DNA of 64,000 bases, from assembly GCA_031769625.1 (NCBI GenBank), contig JAUIMM010000121.1:12047501-12111500 (forward strand), read 5' to 3'. The notes beneath the pieces are model-generated. The model was not told where the DNA came from. It was given only the letters and a program-made list of their open reading frames with translations, and did not search any database. Shown piece by piece: positions 43,131 to 55,063 of the stretch. Source of the DNA: Taudactylus pleione (lineage: Eukaryota > Chordata > Amphibia > Anura > Myobatrachidae). A program made the translations under genes and the position numbers. Position 1 is the first letter of the stretch; every line of letters starts with the position of its first letter.

Positions 43131-43874
43131 CCCCTGTCCGCGTCCGTCCGTCCACTTACCTGCTGCTGCTGCTGCTCCTCTGTTTGGCTGCCCGCTGCTT
43201 CTCTGTGGCGTGGCCGGCGTTCCCATCATGCAGGGCAGGCTGCTTGTTGCTGAGTTTGTCCTGGCGGCAGGGCCGGGACGCGGAGGGGCTGGAGGCGGAG
43301 CCGTCGTCAATGGTGACTGACAGGCACCACAAAGGATTGTGGGGGAGCTGCTGTGGCTGGAGCCGTCATGCGCAGCAGCTCACTATCGCACTATCGCTAA
43401 TTTCGTTAGTACTGTAGTGCTGCCCAATCGGAGCTCAGCTCCGACCGCGGCAGCGGCCATGGGAAAGTGGAGGGTGGCCGCCGGCCACTGTAGTGACCGG
43501 CCCAGCGGGAACATATCATTTCTCTTTTTATTGTTTTAGTTGAACAGAGGACTTATATGTCAGGTCAGGGGGCAACAATAAGCATTACCAGCAAAATATA
43601 GCACCACGGGAGGAAGTTGTAGACAGTCAATTAAAAATTCGATTTGGGTGTGTCTGAAAAATAGTAGTGGTAGTAGTCATTCAGTAAACTATATGTTTAA
43701 GTTGAAGGTAGTAAAACCAAGCTGGGGACCCTAAGTTAAATTTATTACAGAGCTCAGTGAAAAGATAAAATAGAGGATGGGGAGAATAAATATTCTGAAG
43801 ACACAATATCTAAGCACATCCAATAGGAAATATGGAGGTGAGGTAATGATGTATCCAGAGCCTTATGGGATACA
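43131..43874. other. unassigned, GC-rich then AT-rich
   Basis: GC- and CpG-richer at 43140-43510 (CTGCTGCTGCTGCTCC run), then AT-rich. No supported gene. Confidence 0.4.
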
Positions 43875-44022
43875 GGGTCTCATTCAGACCCGCTCGCAAG
43901 TGCTGATGCGCTCGCAAGCGGGTCGATGTAGAGGCCCTGCTCTCTCGCTCCGGGGCTTACTATAAAAGGGGCGGCTGTCGATGGTGATCGACAGCTGGCA
44001 CCATTTTGTGGGCGGGGGGGTG
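43875..44022 (-). mobile_element. hairpin-chain element, copy D (truncated)
   Basis: GGGTCTCATTCAGACCC start and hairpins GACCCGCTCGCAAG / CTCGCAAGCGGGTC (43887-43924) and CTGTCGATGGTGATCGACAG (about 43974-43993). It stops within the family at about 44022, where unrelated sequence begins. Confidence 0.75.
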
Positions 44023-44760
44023 GATGCTCCAGGCATTGCTGTAATCAGGGCCGTACTAGGGTGTTGCGGTCGGTGCTTCCGCACAGAGTGCAACATTGCT
44101 GAGGGCGGAAAACCAACCGCCCACCATCTCATATATAATAGTATTCATCCAGCGCCGGGTGGCCGCTGCTGCATGTCTGCGGCGCCCAGCACAGAGCACA
44201 GAGATGCGGGACAGTTGGGAGAAATGATGACGTCTCTCCAACAGCGGTGCGCCCAGGCAGCGACAGCCCTTCACTCACTCCGAAGCTTAGCATGGCGGCT
44301 GTGACTGCTCCTTTGTTTGGTGACAGCTGAGTTCCCAGGCAGGGGCAGCCCTTCTTTCACTCCGGACCTCCGTCTGGCATCTGTGACTGTCCCAGCTCCT
44401 TCGTGTGCCTCCATACCGCCTCTCCTCCTCTCTATGTGGTGGCGCCTCCTCCTCCTCCCTGTGCCTGGTAAGTGACAAGTGTGACTGAAGGCACATACAT
44501 TGAAGTGAAGGTGCTGGGGATGCAAACATTAGGTAGCAGGAATAGGGGACACAGAGAAGGAGGTGACGGTGCAGGGGTCACAGACATTAGAGTGCAGGAA
44601 CTTGGGACACAAACATGGAGGTGAGGGTAATGGGGACAGACATTAGTTTGCAGGAACTGGGGACACAGACATTAGGGTGCTGGGGACACAGACATGAGGG
44701 ATAGACATGAGAGTGCTGAAAACATGAGGGTGCTGGAGACATAGATAAGAGGGAACACAG
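44023..44760. repeat. unassigned repeat and short tandem array
   Basis: Starts with the GGATGCTCCAGGCATTGC motif shared with 1.99 kb. 44540-44760 holds an irregular array of GGGACACAGACATTAGGGTGC-like units. No gene. Confidence 0.5.
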
Positions 44761-45405
44761 ACATATATATTAGGGGTGTGCACCGGCCACTTTTCGTGTT
44801 TTGTGTTTTGGTTTTGGATCTGGATCTTTCTTCGTGTTTTGGATCTGGATTGGTTTTGCTAAAACCACCCTTCAGTGTTTTGGGTTCTGGGTTTTGTGTT
44901 TTAGATCTGTATTGTTTTTTAAAAAAGCATAAAAACAGCTAAAATCACAGAATTTGTGGGTTTTTCTGCTCCTGTGCTATTATTAACCTCAAAAACCTTA
45001 ATTTCCACTCATTTCCAGTCTATTCCGAACACCTCACACCTCACAATAGTGTTTTTATGTCCAAAAATGTTGCACCGAGGTAGTGGATGACTATGCTAAG
45101 CGACACGAGTGGGCGGCACAAACACGTGGCCCATCTAGGAGTGACACTACAGTGGCAGACAGGATGGCAGTTTGAAAAACTAGGCCGCAAACAGTACATA
45201 ATGCAAAGAAAAAAAAGAGGTGCAAGATGGAATTGTCCTTGTGCCCTCCCACCCAGCCTTATGTTGTATAAACAGGACATGCACACTTTAACAAACAAAT
45301 CATTTCAGTGCCATGGTCTGCCACATGACTGTGGCTGAAATGATTGGTTCGTTTGGGCCCCCACAAAACAAGCTGGCAATTAATCTGTCCCTGCACAAAC
45401 TGGCT

Positions 45406-45873
45406 CTACGGAGGCAAGATGTCGTCCTCATCCTCCTCATTCACCAATTCCTCACCCTCTTCAGTGTTGTGTACATCCTCATCCTCACAGAGTATTAATT
45501 CGTTCCCACTGGAATCCACCACCACAGGTCCCTCTGTACGTTCTGGAGGCTGGTCTCCCTGGAAGAGTTGATAATTAATTTTTATGAACATCATCTTCTC
45601 CACATTTTGTGGAAGCAACCTCCTACGCCTTTCGCTGACAAGGTTCTCGGCTGCACTAAACACTCTTTCGGAGTACACACTGGAGGGGGGGCAACTCAGG
45701 TAGAATAGAGCCAGTTTGTACAGGGACCTCCAAATTGCCTCTTTCTCCTGCCAGTACATGTACGGACTGTCTGACATGCCTACTTGGATGCTGTCACCGA
45801 TGTAATCCTTTAACAGACAGACGCACGCTTGTCGCTGCTGCTTTGAGCATGCAGGTTCGGCTACAGCCCACAT
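45406..45873 (-). pseudogene. hAT transposase C-terminal dimerisation domain
   Basis: 155 codons. YMYWQEKEAIWRSLYKLAL, FYLSCPPSSVYSERVFSAAE and ERRRRLLPQNVEKMMFIKIN form the conserved hAT C-terminal domain that pairs transposase monomers. The W of the insertion domain and the last acidic residue (E in SERVFS) are kept. The acidic tail (GEELVNEEDEDD) ends it. No start of its own: it begins within a deleted gene. Confidence 0.92.
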
Positions 45874-46715
45874 AATTCACAAAGTCAGAAAAAAGAAGAA
45901 TTTTTTTATTGTTTGTGGAGTGCACTTTGAGGGTTACACCACCTTTTAACAGACAGACACACGCTTGTCGCTGCTGCTTTGAGGATGCAGGTGGAATCTA
46001 GACGGGATTTGGAACCAGGGACACACTACCTCCATCAATTGTCTAAATCCCACTGCACTAATGGCGGATACCGGACGCACGTCTAACACCAACATAGCAG
46101 TCAAGGCCTCAGTTATACGTTTTCCTTCAGGTTGACTGCTGTCGTACTTCATCCTCCTCGCTAAGGACTGTTGGAGGGTCAATTGTTTAGTAAAAGTAGT
46201 GGTGTTCCTACTTCCTCTCTGGGATGATGAATGACTCCCAGCAGCAGCAGCAGCACTAGGAGGAAATGGTTCTTGATCTTTCCCTATTTTATTTTTATCG
46301 GAAAAAGTTTGGTCCTCCATTTATGTTATATTGATATATACGTTCGGCTAAAGTGCACACAAACACAGAAAATATTTTTTTATTTTTGTTGGAGACTAGT
46401 GCACTTTGTGGGTTACACCACCCTTTAAGAAATGAGCCAGCCGGCCCTTTACTTATGGGACACAGGCGCACGCTTGGCGCTGCTCCTTTGTTGATGCACG
46501 TGCAGCCACAGTGCACACAATTCACAAACACAGAACATATTTTTTTATTTTGTTTGGAGTGTACTTTGGGGGTTACAGCGCCCTTTAACGGTCAAGCCAG
46601 CCGGCCCCTTACTTATGACACAGGCGCACGCTTGGCACTACTTTGTTGATGCACGTGCGGCTACTGCGCACACAATTCACAAACACAGAAAAAATATTTT
46701 TTTTTTTAGCACTTG
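45865..46715. repeat. about 180-bp tandem units inside the hAT element
   Basis: Four related units, each running TTCACAAACACAGAAAAAAT, TTTTTTTATTTT, GTTTGGAGTGCACTTTG, GGGTTACACCACCCTTTAA, then CACACGCTTGTCGCTGCT: near 45880, 46340, 46510 and 46670. One unit also separates the N- and C-terminal transposase fragments. Confidence 0.75.
45946..46320 (-). pseudogene. hAT (ZBED-type) transposase N-terminal fragment
   Basis: Starts MEDQTFSDKNKIGKD and contains EGKRITEALTAMLVLDVRPVSAI, then GFRQLMEVVCPWFQIPSR. This is the region between the zinc finger and the RNase H-like core in ZBED-type hAT transposases. It is 73 bp upstream of the C-terminal domain in coding orientation, so the core (more than 300 residues) is deleted. 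Confidence 0.85.
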
Positions 46716-47181
46716 GGGGGAGCACCCCTGATGGACAGAGCACCCCCTGGACAACACTACAGCACCCCTTTAGGACTAGGACACTGCACAGGACTTTGGA
46801 GTGGACACAGCCCCTATGGACAACTGACTGCACAACACAGTCCAGCCAGCCCTTATGGACTTTGAAGTAGTGGACACAGCCCCTATGGACAACAGCAGCA
46901 CAGCGCAGCACAGGACAGCACAACACTACACTACACAGGCCAGCCAGCCCTAACTCCCACCCTCCCTCTTCACTGTCCACAGCCGAGTGAGAAAATGGTG
47001 CAGACGCGGGTACCTTATATAGGATCCAAAACCCGCGAGACCCAGAAGGTGGGATGATGACGTTTTGCCTCGATTTCAGATCCGAGTCAGGCGGGAAAAG
47101 TCGAGCCTGACTCGGATCGGCCTCGGATCGGAGGGGCTCGGGGGGGTTCGGATTTCAGAAATCCGATCCCGCTCACCCCTA

Positions 47182-47212
<31 letters not shown>

Positions 47213-47250
47213 CGTGTGTGACACACACACACACATATATATATATAGTG
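47182..47250. repeat. (TA)n/(TG)n/(CA)n microsatellite
   Basis: TA run, GTGTGCGTGTG, ACACACACAC, TA run. Confidence 0.95.
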
Positions 47251-48149
47251 TGTGTATTTTGAAAGTGATTTTTGTAATATAGGCAGTCGGGGGGGGGTCG
47301 GACCAATGAACTTTCTCGCACAGGGCCCCAAAATGTCTAGCTTTGGCTCTGGCTGTAATCTCTGACGAATGTGGCCCCGTGCCCGTGTGACACCACACAG
47401 AGGGGGCGTGGCCTGCTCCGGGCCTGCAAATAAAGTTACAGTATATATAGGATGTTATTTGCATAGCCTTTTAAATCTGCTCGGTAATTAACTTCTGCAC
47501 CCAACATACTAATTAAACAGTATGTCATATTATTTTTAAATCTATATCAAGGCAGGAAATTACTCTTTATCTGTGTTGGTATATTGTCCTCTCACCATTT
47601 GTTTATTTTACTGCTGACCCTTTGTTGTGTGAGGAGGGTGTTAGGGGTGGAGGTGGAATCAGTTTGACACCTGGTTTGAGTCATACTTATTTGTCACTAT
47701 TAGGCTGCCATAGCCGAGGCTGCTACAACATCAGTGCCTAGGTTTGAAGTGCATAGTTTAAAGTGTCAATAGAACATTTAAGTTAAAGCTGGAGTTATTC
47801 AGGAGTTAAACAGAAGGAGAATTTAACAGATCACCAATTCCTGCTATTAAGGACTGCTTTTATCTACCACCACACTTCCATCATGCCTATGGATTGTGCC
47901 TGCACCTGGATCTCCAATGCTGCACGCATCCCTCCTGATCTCCCCATGCAATCTGCTTATCCATTCCAAATATACCTTACCAATCCACGCAGCAAGATTA
48001 CCTCTCAAATGGTCCTTGGCTGTGGCCCCCAAATCATGAGGCTTGGTGCAAGTTTGCTGTACTCATTGTTTTTATTTTCCTCTTAAGTTTAGACTAACCT
48101 TTCCATAGATGTCAGATTACTGTGACCCTTGTATCCAGCCCATCTGTGT
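47251..48149. other. unassigned sequence, possibly 5' part of a retroposon
   Basis: No clear ORF. 47840-48060 (CACCACACTTCCATCATGCC, CTGCACGCATCCCTCC) directly precedes the retroposon tail and may be part of it. Confidence 0.35.
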
Positions 48150-48442
48150 CACCCATGTTTGTCTGCCCCCTCCCCTTTAGAATGTAAGCTCTCACGAGCA
48201 GGGCCCTCTTCCCTCATGTGCTTATCCTTCACTTAATTATACTCTAATTTACAACAACACCCAACAGTTGTTACAGACACTATGCTGCTTATCTAAGTGT
48301 TATGCAGCAATGTATAAATCATGTATCTGTCCTGTACTGTTTGTACTGTTCATTTCTGTTTTCTTGTGTGCTTATTTGTCTTTGTACTGTGTAAGGCGCT
48401 GTGGAACCCTTGTGGCGCCATATAAATAAACAATAATAATAC
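48150..48442 (+). mobile_element. 3' end of a frog-type retroposon
   Basis: TTTAGAATGTAAGCTCTCAC, GAGCAGGGCCCTC, TACTGTGTAAGGCGCTG, TGGAACCCTTGTGGCGCCAT and ATATAAATAAACAATAATAA. This order and the microsatellite-like end are those of a retroposon 3' tail that is widespread in frogs (LINE L2-like by its form). A diverged copy is at 53230-53312. Confidence 0.65.
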
Positions 48443-48584
48443 TAATATATTAAAATTGCCCTCGGCAGAAAAAAGGTTCCCCACCCCTGCTCTAAAGGAC
48501 ATGAATTCTGCATCAGCTCAGAGCTGGAAAAAGATCCTACTTATTTAAACATTTTAATATACAGTGCACTGTGTTGTAGTAGTC

Positions 48585-48616
<32 letters not shown>

Positions 48617-48710
48617 TTATTTTTATTTATAAAAAAAAAGCCAATATACTCACCCGCAAATCATCCTAAACCAGACCCAGTATTAGAGGCTTGAATTGCT
48701 TTCTGATATA

Positions 48711-48951
48711 GGCTCGTATTCAATTAGAGGCGAAAATTCGGAAAGATTTCACCTGTCCAACTTTACGACTGTTTCAGAGTCAAAAACTTTTCGTGCGCGT
48801 CCCCGCTTTTCACCTATTACATTGCATTGAGTTTTCGCTTAGGCGAATTCCTTCTGGAAATGAATTTGGAGATAAGTTCCGACCAGGCGAAAAGCGGCAA
48901 TAGGCGAAACTTCGCCGATTACGGCTTTTCGCCTCTAAATGAATACGGCCC
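48711..48951. mobile_element. 241-bp element, GGCTCGTATTCA ends, ATA duplication
   Basis: GGCTCGTATTCAATTAGAGGCG and CGCCTCTAAATGAATACGGCC are inverted. ATA occurs at 48708-48710 and 48952-48954. Arms TTAGAGGCGAAAA / TTTTCGCCTCTAA. Non-coding. Confidence 0.85.
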
Positions 48952-48954
48952 ATA

Positions 48955-49648
48955 ATAAGGATACCATAAGTGTGGGGTCCTCATGACATAGCCCCAAGCT
49001 AGTTAATGCAGGATTAGAACCAGCATAAAATATGCTTCCCCACCAGAGGCTATTAGTACTGCTCATGCGCAGCAGGAATTATCACGTCTTCCTGCAAACG
49101 CCCCTTATAGTGTCACCTTCACCCCCTGCTACACTTTATCCTGTCAGGTACCCTTTTGCTTTTTTTCTCTTTGATTTAGAGAAGGTATATATAATTATTT
49201 TCTTCATAATTATTATGCCTCTCCCCTTTCTCTCCTCGCCATCCCTTGCACACTCTTTCGTCAGATAAAATGGAAAAAAAGGGGTCAGTGACATAACTAC
49301 TGGATTTCTATGTGTATCTTAGAAGATCACACTGAACCATGACATAAAACAGTTTATGTTTCCGACCTGTCTGTACACTGTTTCATTTTATTGATCTTTA
49401 TCTGTGACCAAACAGAATAAAGAAATATGAAAAAAAATGATGCATTCGCTCAGTGCTAATAAAGAAAATAATCTAATCTGGGATTCCATGGGACTCATCG
49501 CTTCACCAGTAGCCAATACTAACCATCTTCTCAGGCTGGCGGAAAATGAGAGTCCTTATTCTTCTTAGTCATTGTGCATCGAGTGGCTTACTTGAGAATT
49601 GCTGTAATTTGATATTTCATGTCACTGATAATAGAACAGAGACATTAT
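48955..49648. other. unassigned sequence
   Basis: No gene seen; ORFs below 80 codons without motifs. Confidence 0.45.
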
Positions 49649-50995
49649 GGCCCGTATTCAATTTGAGACGAAAAGTCCGGATCCGCGATACTTTCCGCCT
49701 AGGCGAACAGTCAGTGCAATGTGCTAGGTGAAAATGTTTCGCCTATGAATAGCAGGCAGAAAAAAGTGCAGAATTGGGGTTTTGGGGTGTGACGTTGCGG
49801 GAACCCCCGTGCAGCATTCAGACAGTCCCCAAAGGTAATCTGTGTCAAAAATAAAAAAAAAACACTTAAGGACACCCCAAAACAATTAATTTGAAAAAGG
49901 GGGCAAAAAAAATGTTGGGGTATAAAGTTAAAAACTAGCAAACTTGACTCTGGGGGGGGTCCCCAAGTATGCCCCAAGTGTTTTTTTGATTGCAGGTGCT
50001 TGCGGAAGGTGGATTTTTCATGATTTTTTCAACTTCACTTTAGCATCTTTTAAATATGCTGTCCTCCATCTTCAAGTACCCCAAATTTGCTGGGATAAGT
50101 TATTTTATGGGAAAAATACTTCAGAATGGAAGCAATCGGGAAGCCGACTGCCTAAATACCGGCAGCCGGCTTCCCGACTGTCATATCCCGGCAAGGGTGA
50201 AATGCCGGGCATCTAGATGTAGACGCCCGCATTTCCCCGACGCCGGGAGACCGGCGCCCGGCATCCCGATCGCAGTGATGCCGGGCGCCGCGAGCGTACA
50301 GCCGTGGGGGGGGGGTAGGTTTAGGGCTCCCGGGGGGGACTTAGGGTTAGGCACCCCCCTGGGAGGGTTAGGGTTAGGCTAGGGGGAGGGAGGCTTAGGG
50401 TTAGGCACCCCCCGGGGGACAGGTTTAGGCAGCGGGGAAGGGGGTGGTTAGGGTTAGGCACTTAGAGGGGGGATTAGGGTTAGGCACTTGGGGGGGAAGT
50501 TAGGGTTAGGCACCCCTAAGGAGGGTTAGGATTAGGGGGGTTAGGTTAGGTTAGTAGATACTCACCTATCCACGATCGGGATTTCCAGCGCTGTCGGGCT
50601 TCTGCTGCTCGGAACTCTGCTGATGTCGGCCGGCGGTATTTCATACCCATACCCTCCAGAATACTATTCTTCACCACGTATACAAAAACGCTATTTACCA
50701 GCTATTTAGCCCATTTAAAAACACCAAATACCTTCAGCAAGCCAAATCGGGGGGTACCATAGTGAACCCCCATGTCAGAGCATTTTTTGGGGGGTGTCAG
50801 ATTGATTTCCCCATTTCTGATAGTACTTTTTGCCTGTTTAAGTTTCGCCGGTCGCCGTCTTCGCGTACTTTCATATTGAATATGGGGTAAAGCGTGCACG
50901 CGTGCGATACCTTTCCGCCTGCAAAACAGGCAAAGTAGGCGAAAAGTCCGGGCCACGAAAAAGTATCGCGGCTCGGCTCAAATTGAATACGGCTC
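49649..50995. mobile_element. GGCCCGTATTCAAT element with GTTAGGG element nested
   Basis: The ends GGCCCGTATTCAATTT and AAATTGAATACGGCTC are inverted and continue (CGGATCCGCGATACTTT / AAAGTATCGCGGC). It is a longer relative of 48711-48951. The GTTAGGG copy 4 lies inside. Duplication unclear (TAT left, ATA right). Confidence 0.8.
50129..50655. mobile_element. GTTAGGGTTAGGCAC element, copy 4
   Basis: Nearly the same as 28503-29047: GGAAGCAATCGGGAAGCC, CGGCATCCCGATCGCAGTGA, array at 50310-50560, GATCGGGATTTCCAGCGC, CGGCGGTATTTCATACCC. It has fuller hairpins than copy 1 (GCAGCCGGCTTCCCGACTG). Confidence 0.88.
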
Positions 50996-51339
50996 ATAGT
51001 TTAAAATATATTATGTATTTTTTCATAATAATGGTCTTTACAATTAGGTGAGTCTGAAACACTACAGTTTTACTGTAGTCCTACTGTACAGTGTGTATGA
51101 GTACCTGTTTTTATTGGCAGAACACACCAGCAGACATGCCAACATATAAATATTTATGTAGCAAGACATTTGCCTTATTCAGGATTTCCCAAATACTTTA
51201 TAACTGAACCTGGACTCAGCTAATTATTTGGTTTCGATGATGTTTTTTAGATCAATTAATTAATTCAGTCATTCAATCTAGGTTAAATCAATGAAAATTT
51301 TAGTGTGGAATCATGAACTAATATATTTTATCCACATTC

Positions 51340-51610
51340 AGAATGCCGACATGGTGTGAATGTCAACATCCAAACTGTTGAAATATTCAGAATGTTGACA
51401 TATAACATGTCATCGCTGACATAATGCTGACATCACCAGAATGTCAACATTGTGAATGTCGACTGTTCGATTATCGACCATAGGATTTTCAATGTAACCC
51501 TAATTGCACCATACACCTAATCTAACCTTAAACGTAAAGTCAGGTGTCGACATTGTGGCTGTCAATATTATGTCATGTTGACATTCTGAATGTCGACAAT
51601 ATTGCTACAT
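51340..51610. repeat. TGTCGACATT family, copy 3
   Basis: Modules GAATGTTGACAT, AATGTCGAC, CTGACATAATG, ATGTTGACATTCTGAATG in both orientations with a central CCCTAATTGCACC...CTAATCTAACC stretch. The same structure as 25495-27090 without the hAT insertion. Confidence 0.7.
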
Positions 51611-52777
51611 ATTGATGTTGGTGTGTCTGTTCCAGTGGCTTCTAACTTAGGGGGCTGAGGCAGAGTAGTGCCCCAGTTTGCATGGCATAACTTGAATGTC
51701 TTCATCCTGTGAATGCTCAGAAGATGAATACACAGAAATAGGCATACGTGGGCTTGTGCGCATCTGGCACTCCTTTTGACCACAGTCGCAGACCAGGGGA
51801 GTGACGTAGTACAAGTACAGTAATGGTGTGTTCATGCAGATGTGGTTCATGCAGATCAGAAATCTTTTATAGTGTTTACTCCAGGGCTGGAGTGGGGCAG
51901 GGCACGTGTGGGTAAAAAGGGCACTATTGCGTGCGTGTCAGAAAAGAAGGTGTGGTAACTCAAAGACGTGCCCCCTTTTATCACTGTAGGGAGCATGCCC
52001 AGCCCTCACAGATATGCTGGGCAGCGTGAACAGATGCCATGCACATGCGAATCATCTATTCAGCCGACAATGATTGTTGTACTGCAACTACCCCCCCCCC
52101 CCAGGATACTGCAGCCCGCGGGTGGGGGCGGCACCCAGTCGACTGTTTCGACAGGGTGCTGCCATAAGGGCAAGGCGCATTTTAGCATTTTAAAGTCGAG
52201 CAGGGTGCAGCGCCTTGCTGAAACAGCCTAGTGGCAACACTACTTTCCTACTGAATAGAAGGCAGATGCAATTACACATTGATGATGATGACTTTAAAAA
52301 AAAAAAACAACAGGTGCATAATACTGTAGAAGCAGAGCCAGATGCATTTCGGGATGTGTTCAGCTCTGCATATATGCTATTTTTGTGTGTACTATATTTT
52401 TTAGCGGAATTTGCTCCCATCACATGCACAACTCTGCCATGACCTGAGTGTTTATATTGCTGCTGCAGAATTGTGGATTTTTATTGTCATACCATTTATC
52501 TGGTAGAAACAAAACTACTGCAGCCTTTGATAGATGCCCCTAATGCTAATAATCTGTATAATTATGCAATTACTGCATATCTACTGTATGCGCTATTCAC
52601 TAATCAGTATTCTTCCTGTTAAATGCACTATTTTGTTTATTATTAGTTTGAAATGGTTTGTGTATGTTTAGAGGGTACAATAAGAAAACTATTGGCAAAG
52701 ATGTTATGCATTCTATAGGTAGGTCAACTTGCTGCATTCAAAAGTAGTGATCGTGTGACTGTATGTTAGGGAATTTA
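51611..52777. other. unassigned sequence
   Basis: C(13) at about 52089 and A(12) at about 52296. No gene supported. Confidence 0.45.
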
Positions 52778-53226
52778 GGGGCCTATTCATCATCGAGGCC
52801 GTATGGCCTCTGGTGATGAAGGATTGATCTCACTGTGAGGGATACTTAAGTATCAAACTCGCAGCGGGGGAAGCGTGACAGAGTAATTCATCATTGCTCT
52901 GGTGAGGAGACAACTGCTCCGAAAAGCAGCTGTCCCCTCGGTTAGTATCGCAGCTACAGATGTAGCTGCGTTACTTACCTGCTCCCCGTCATCCCGGCTA
53001 CGCATGTGTGACTCGTAGGAAGGAGCGGGGCTACGAGAGCAAGCGCTGTCTGAAGATGGAGCTTGTTCTCGGCAGCAAACTTCGAAAACTTTCAGTGTTC
53101 GGAGTTTGCTGAATACCGAGGGGGTCCTATCGGACTCCTGATGATGAATGGCCGGCAACTTAAATATGCAGAAACTAGTGTTTCCGCATGGTTACCGGGC
53201 CATTTATCATTTGATGAATAGGCCCC
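52778..53226. mobile_element. 449-bp GGGGCCTATTCAT element, TTA duplication
   Basis: GGGGCCTATTCATC and GATGAATAGGCCCC, TTA at 52775-52777 and 53227-53229. Same family as the MITE inside the Penelope ORF at 32452-33260. Arms contain CGAGGCC.GGCCTC and CTGTCCCCTCGG hairpins. Confidence 0.92.
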
Positions 53227-53229
53227 TTA

Positions 53230-53312
53230 GACTATAAGCTTTGGTAGGACAGCAACTATATATTCTCTGTACAGTACTGTGTATAATGGTGGCACTATAT
53301 AAACAATAATAA
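53230..53312 (+). repeat. diverged retroposon tail
   Basis: GACTATAAGCTTTGGTAGG, TACAGTACTGTGTATAATGG, TGGCACTATATAAACAATAA: a short, older copy of the tail at 48150-48442. Confidence 0.6.
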
Positions 53313-54636
53313 TAGTTTATGATTTGGTCGGCACTCACAGTTTAGCAATTAAACTGTTCAAATGACTCATCTGCTAATTGACCTCTGACTAGAAGTGTTT
53401 TTCCAGAGATAAGAAAAATACAGTTTATACCTCTTGGGCCCCAGAGAGCCAGCCGGCTGCATGTACCAGAGCTCAGCAGACTTGCCCAGAACTGCAGGGG
53501 TTAGATTAGTCAGAACCCGCTGCCAAGGTTGTTCTCGTGCTATTTTTGTTTGCAGAGTGGGAGGATTACCTAATTCCATCAGTGCAATCGCTCATTGCCG
53601 AGGATGGGATTAGATGTACAGTATGCCTGAATTCAATCCTACAAAGATCTGTAGGAAGGGAGGCAAAGGGTTAGCCTTTCTGTGCCAACCTAACCCAAGG
53701 CCAGGTGAAAACCTGCTTCCTATCTTTTAACTCTTTACACTACAACAAATTGCATCATACAACATGTTTCCACAATTTACGTAACCTCTGTTTTTACAGT
53801 AGCTGATTTAGTAGCCATTACGCCATAGGATGCCCAAACATGATGTTAGTAGGTCTCTATGTAATGCAAACTAAGTCAAATATTGAGTGAACAGTGACTT
53901 TTGTTGATGTACACCATGCTTATTCAACTGGCGGCCTACAGGCAAACTGGCCTGCGTGCTGCTGCCGTATTTTAAGCTGTACGTATATTGTGTGACTGCA
54001 GTGGTTAAAACAGCTGGCTGGTCCCAAGTTGGGAGCAGAGGCAGGCCAGGCCAGGTCATGCTGTTGCGCTAGCAACTGAGGGGATTGGGCTCTCTGAACA
54101 AAGCAGGGAGGTCACTCACAGTGTTACTGGAGAAACAGACAGTCAGAGTGTGCTCCAGTGAGGAACTGGATGAGGAAAGCCAGGGTGCTGACCTAGGACT
54201 TCAGCAGCAAAAGTAAATGGGGAGTTATAAGGGACATGTGGAGGGTCTAATGGCATTAAAGGAGAGATAAATGGCATGTGGAGGGTCTAATGGCATATTA
54301 GGGGAATATGGACTCTGGTGGCAAATAAGGGACATGTGGAGCAGTCTAATGGCCTAAGGGGCACAAGGAATGGTCTGATGTCATATACAGGGTATGTGCA
54401 GAGGTCTAATAGCAAATAAAGGCATGTGGTGGGGTCTGATAGCATATAAGGGGTATGTGCATTGTCTCTAATTTTGTATGTATACCTGTCTCCCATATGC
54501 GTCTCTGTACCCTCCCCTGCCTTCCTATGTCTGTCTGCATCTTTTGTCCTTTCTTCACCTTGAGGGCATTGTGTGGCATAATGTGGACTGAGGGCACTAG
54601 ATTTCATAATGTGGCTTCAGGCCACTATGAGACATA
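53313..54636. other. unassigned; short tandem region at 54190-54480
   Basis: Contains GGACATGTGGAGGGTCTAAT-like irregular repeats at 54230-54480. 53920-53960 (ACTGGCGGCCTACAGGC) looks like a hAT-derived fragment. No gene. Confidence 0.4.
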
Positions 54637-55060
54637 GGGCCTGATTCATAACCGATTGCAACTGTGATTACGCATGCAAATGGTTGATTGTTGCGTTCTG
54701 CGCATGCGTATGCATTGCAATGCGCTAAGGTCTCACTGCTATCGCAGTGATTGATAGGAAGTGACCGTTTGGGGGTGGTGACAGGGGGGGTTCATGGGTG
54801 AAACGAAACGCAGGCGTGCCAGTGCGTTTGAACAGCATTACTGGGGCATGCATAATTTAGCCACTGTGATGCCGTACGCAGCTTGGGCTTTCACTGCATG
54901 CGATGAGGTTAGCAATTTCTGAGAAAGTTCTGACCTTGTGCAAGTGAGCTCCGATTGTGCTCAATGTTACCGATGATTTCACAGACTTGCAAAGTATTAC
55001 GGAAGTGAGTAAGGGGATCGCAGCTGCAAACGCAATAGCGATCTGTAATGAATCAGGCCC
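54637..55060. mobile_element. GGGCCTGATTCAT element, copy 3, ATA duplication
   Basis: The ends GGGCCTGATTCATAACCGATTG and CGATCTGTAATGAATCAGGCCC are inverted; ATA at 54634-54636 and 55061-55063. Internal TGCGCATGCGTATGCA hairpin. Non-coding. Confidence 0.88.
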
Positions 55061-55063
55061 ATA

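Larger units (their letters stand above)
44771..47181 (-). mobile_element. hAT element with transposase remnants (2.4 kb)
   Basis: The ends TAGGGGTGTGCACCGG and GATCCCGCTCACCCCTA are inverted, with ATATATAT at 44763-44770 and 47182-47189 (8 bp, but in a TA-rich site so it could be coincidence). Minus-strand remnants of transposase N- and C-termini remain. The central catalytic core is missing, replaced by tandem repeats. Confidence 0.85.
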
